NCBI GenBank assembly: GCA_035719045.1
Contig: DASTGO010000095.1
Location: 1-8,183 of the forward strand
Direction: 5' to 3'
Length of the DNA stretch: 8,183 bases
Origin: DASTGO01 sp035719045
GTDB lineage: Bacteria > Actinomycetota > Actinomycetes > Actinomycetales > Kineosporiaceae
Both the position numbers and the translations under genes were made by a program. The stretch's first letter is position 1, and each line of letters starts with the position of its first letter. The notes under the pieces are model-generated. The model was not told the origin of the DNA. It saw nothing but the letters and a program-made list of their open reading frames with translations, and made no database searches. This document shows, in pieces, positions 6,678 to 8,183 of the stretch.

Positions 6678-6782
6678 ACGTAGAGTTGCCGGCCCGCCAA
6701 CTCCCGGTGAGCCTGGTCTGTCCGGCAGGGGGACGGAACCTCCCCTCCCTCACAGTCCCGCCACGCCTAACGTTGTACCCCC
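6678..6782. promoter_or_regulatory. Divergent intergenic promoter region
   Basis: This is the only divergent gap in the window (phosphodiesterase leftward, sigma factor rightward). Its two ends are less GC-rich than the surroundings: around 6671-6687, with the palindrome TACGTA (6677-6682), and around 6766-6778, with the palindrome AACGTT (6769-6774). The middle has a pyrimidine run (6739-6750). On the minus strand TTGGCG with TATGCG 16 bases later (6678-6673) could be a promoter; if so, transcription would start inside the longer phosphodiesterase frame and favour its GTG 6650 start. Confidence 0.4.
6768..6773 (+). promoter_or_regulatory. Likely -10 box for the sigma factor operon
   Basis: TAACGT fits TAnnnT and ends 9 bases before the GTG at 6783. 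A transcript starting about 7 bases downstream would have almost no leader, consistent with the absence of a ribosome-binding site. No clear -35 is visible at the usual spacing. A GGAAC, typical of ECF-sigma -35 elements, lies at 6735-6739, but it is too far from any matching -10 to support autoregulation. Confidence 0.4.
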
Positions 6783-7379
6783 GTGACTCTGCCGCCCTTC
6801 CAGCGCCTGGTCGACGAGCACTGGCATGCCGTCGGCCGCCTGGCGCACGCCCTGGCCGGGCCCGTCGACGGGGACGACGTCGCCCAGCAGGCGTGGACGC
6901 AGGCCCTGGCCGGGTATCCCTCACTGCGGTCGGCCGCCAACCTCCGTGGCTGGCTGCTGACCATCACCGCCCGCTGCGCGGCCGACGCCCACCGGTCCCG
7001 TGGCCGGCGCGCCGTCCCGCTGGCCGAACTCCCCGACAGGGGGCGGCCCCCCGGAACCCCTGCCTCCGGCCCGGCCGGATCACCCGACCCGGCCGACCTG
7101 CCCGTGGGGGAGGACCTGTGGGCGGCGGTCCGGGCCCTGCCGGAACGGCAACGGACGGCGGTCGCCCTGCGCTACGTCGCCGACCTCGACCACGCCGAGA
7201 TCGCCCAGCTCCTGGGCACCACCCCCGCCGCAACCCGCCGCCTGGTGTCCGACGCGCTGGCGGTCCTGCGCCGGGCAGTGCCGCCCCCGGCCACGGGACC
7301 CGGCACCCCGTCCACGGACCCCGCCCCGGGCCGAAGCCCCGGCGACCCGGTCCCGGCCACTCCGAGGGGAAGATCATGA
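6783..7379 (+). CDS. ECF-like sigma-70 family RNA polymerase sigma factor
   Basis: 198 residues. Residues 5-73 match sigma region 2 (FQRLVDEHWHAVGRLAHAL, then DGDDVAQQAWTQAL and LRGWLLTITARCAADAHRSR). Residues 112-164 match region 4 (ALPERQRTAVALRYVADLDH, then the helix-turn-helix AEIAQLLGTTPAATRRLVSDAL). Regions 1 and 3 are absent, as in extracytoplasmic-function sigma factors. It would direct RNA polymerase to alternative promoters. The linker (74-108) and the last 33 residues are Pro/Gly-rich. The GTG start has no ribosome-binding site but lies just below a -10-like TAACGT, so the mRNA may be leaderless. Its TGA overlaps the next ATG (ATGA), coupling it to an alkyltransferase gene. No anti-sigma gene is seen beside it. 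Family secure; subgroup and regulon unknown. Confidence 0.9.
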   Translation: MTLPPFQRLVDEHWHAVGRLAHALAGPVDGDDVAQQAWTQALAGYPSLRSAANLRGWLLTITARCAADAHRSRGRRAVPLAELPDRGRPPGTPASGPAGSPDPADLPVGEDLWAAVRALPERQRTAVALRYVADLDHAEIAQLLGTTPAATRRLVSDALAVLRRAVPPPATGPGTPSTDPAPGRSPGDPVPATPRGRS

Positions 7380-7978
7380 CCATGCGCCCATCGGACCCGC
7401 TCGAGCTGGCCCTGCGAGGCTTCGACCCGACCGTCCGCCCGCCGGTGCTGACCACGGGGGACGTCGCCTATCTCGTGGACGACCTCCCGGTCGGCCGGAT
7501 GCTGCTGGCCACCAGGATCGACGGGCCGCTGCTGGCCAGTGCCTATGTGATCGGCGACGCCGAGGCCGACGCCCTGCTGGACCGGCTGTCCCGGCTGGTG
7601 TCCCCACGGGTGCTGCGCGGCGGGCGATCCCTGGACCGGATCCGCCGCGAACTGGACCAGTACCTGACCGGTACGCGGCGGGACTTCGACCTCGCGGTGG
7701 ATCTCGCGCTGGCGACCCCGTTCCAGCGGACGGTGCTCGGCCGGCTGCCCGGCCAGGTCGGCTACGGCCGGACCACCTCCTACGGGCAGTTGGCCGCCGG
7801 TCTCGGACGGCCGACCGCGGCCCGGGCCGTCGGTGCCGCCCTCGGTGCGAACCCGCTGTGCATCGTGCTGCCCTGCCATCGCGTGGTCGCGGCGGACGGC
7901 GCCCTCACCGGCTACGCCGGGGGTCTGGCCGCCAAGGAGTTCCTGCTCGGTCTCGAGCGCCGGACCGCGGGGAGCTGA
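7376..7978 (+). CDS. Methylated-DNA-[protein]-cysteine S-methyltransferase
   Basis: 200 residues. A suicide DNA-repair enzyme that moves the alkyl group from O6-alkylguanine to its own cysteine. The C-terminal domain is complete: FQRTVLGRLPGQVGYGRTTSYGQLA, the helix-turn-helix part ARAVGAALGANP with the arginine finger, and the active-site PCHRV (Cys167) followed by LTGYAGGLAAKEFLLGLE. The N-terminal 100 residues are the usual poorly conserved domain. There is no Ada-type N-terminal zinc/methylphosphotriester domain or AraC domain, so it is an Ogt/MGMT-type repair enzyme rather than an Ada regulator. ATG 7376 is preferred over ATG 7382, because GAGGGG (7364-7369) stands 6 bases before it and it overlaps the sigma stop by four bases. 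The two genes therefore form a tight operon. Confidence 0.95.
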   Translation: MTMRPSDPLELALRGFDPTVRPPVLTTGDVAYLVDDLPVGRMLLATRIDGPLLASAYVIGDAEADALLDRLSRLVSPRVLRGGRSLDRIRRELDQYLTGTRRDFDLAVDLALATPFQRTVLGRLPGQVGYGRTTSYGQLAAGLGRPTAARAVGAALGANPLCIVLPCHRVVAADGALTGYAGGLAAKEFLLGLERRTAGS

Positions 7979-7990
7979 TCCGTGGGCCGC

Positions 7991-8047
7991 GGAACAGGTT
8001 CACGGTTGTGGAGCAGGTCGGCAGTCAGGGAGCAGGTCCGGTCGGAA
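7991..8047 (+). repeat. Three degenerate 19-base repeats after the alkyltransferase gene
   Basis: Units begin at 7991, 8010 and 8029, exactly 19 bases apart, with heads GGAACAGGTT, GGAGCAGGTC and GGAGCAGGTC (the last two identical over ten bases). The unit tails differ. The first contains the palindrome GAAC-AG-GTTC (7992-8001). CAGGTTC (7995-8001) and GCAGGT (8032-8037) can each pair with the same downstream GAACCTG/ACCTGC (8045-8052), giving alternative hairpins. Function unknown; it might be a 3' untranslated structure. Confidence 0.5.
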
Positions 8048-8062
8048 CCTGCCCGCAGAGGT

Positions 8063-8112
8063 GGACCGGGCGGCCCCGCGAGCTCGTGGCTGTCGCGGGG
8101 CCGCCCAGGTCC
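8063..8112. terminator. Strong hairpin terminator, probably bidirectional
   Basis: GGGCGGCCCCGCGA (8068-8081) pairs perfectly with TCGCGGGGCCGCCC (8093-8106) around an 11-base loop. The stem extends by GGACC (8063-8067) with GGTCC (8108-8112) past one bulged A (8107), 19 pairs in all. It lies 85 bases after the alkyltransferase stop. There is no T-tract, but long GC stems are accepted actinobacterial terminators. Because the stem is symmetrical it could also stop a leftward transcript from beyond the right edge. Confidence 0.8.
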
Positions 8113-8183
8113 AGGTCGGCCGGATTCACCTCGGCCGGAGGGCGATGCTGGGGCCGCAGGTCAGGCACCGGCCTCCGGGTCGA

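Noticed and set aside
6735..6739. GGAAC as an ECF-type -35 for sigma autoregulation
   Set aside because: The next CGTT-like -10 is about 30 bases away, far from the usual 16-17.
1..8183. CRISPR array, tRNA, insertion sequence or phage signature
   Set aside because: No evenly spaced identical repeats with spacers, no cloverleaf-like sequence, and no transposase or integrase motifs were found on either strand.

Overview
The window is very GC-rich throughout, with strong GC preference at third codon positions, frequent GTG starts and actinobacterial protein families (DUF5926/SEC-C, a stand-alone RsbW-like ATPase, a serine hydrolase with a C-terminal extra domain). This points to a high-GC actinobacterium; I do not assign a genus. 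No tRNA, rRNA, CRISPR array, insertion sequence or integrase was seen, and it reads as ordinary chromosomal sequence.

Layout. (1) Positions 1-3816, plus strand: the 3' part of a multi-spanning membrane protein with an alkaline-phosphatase-like extracytoplasmic domain that seems to have lost its catalytic signature. A beta-lactamase-fold serine hydrolase follows 8 bases later, so the two are probably co-transcribed. (2) Positions 3817-3909: a short convergent gap with a 17-base direct repeat and competing hairpins. (3) Positions 3910-6677, minus strand: in transcription order a glycerophosphodiester phosphodiesterase, a possible 73-residue small ORF, an RsbW-type ATP-binding protein, then a SEC-C/DUF5926 protein. 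The DUF5926 gene has its own likely -10 box, and a hairpin lies just upstream of it. (4) Positions 6678-6782: a divergent promoter region with some A/T-richer patches. (5) Positions 6783-7978, plus strand: an ECF-like sigma factor whose stop overlaps (ATGA) the start of an O6-alkylguanine-DNA alkyltransferase gene. (6) Positions 7979-8183: a three-copy degenerate 19-base repeat and a very strong hairpin terminator, possibly shared with a minus-strand gene just off the right edge.

How the genes may work together. The sigma factor and the DNA-repair alkyltransferase are translationally coupled, and the slot where an anti-sigma factor often sits holds the alkyltransferase. This is the best candidate here for a little-described regulatory unit (alkylation damage and transcription), but that role is inference. 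The minus-strand set joins phospholipid-headgroup catabolism, a regulatory ATPase and a zinc-binding SEC-C protein; their functional link is unknown. The left pair appears envelope-related or house-cleaning, without a defined substrate.
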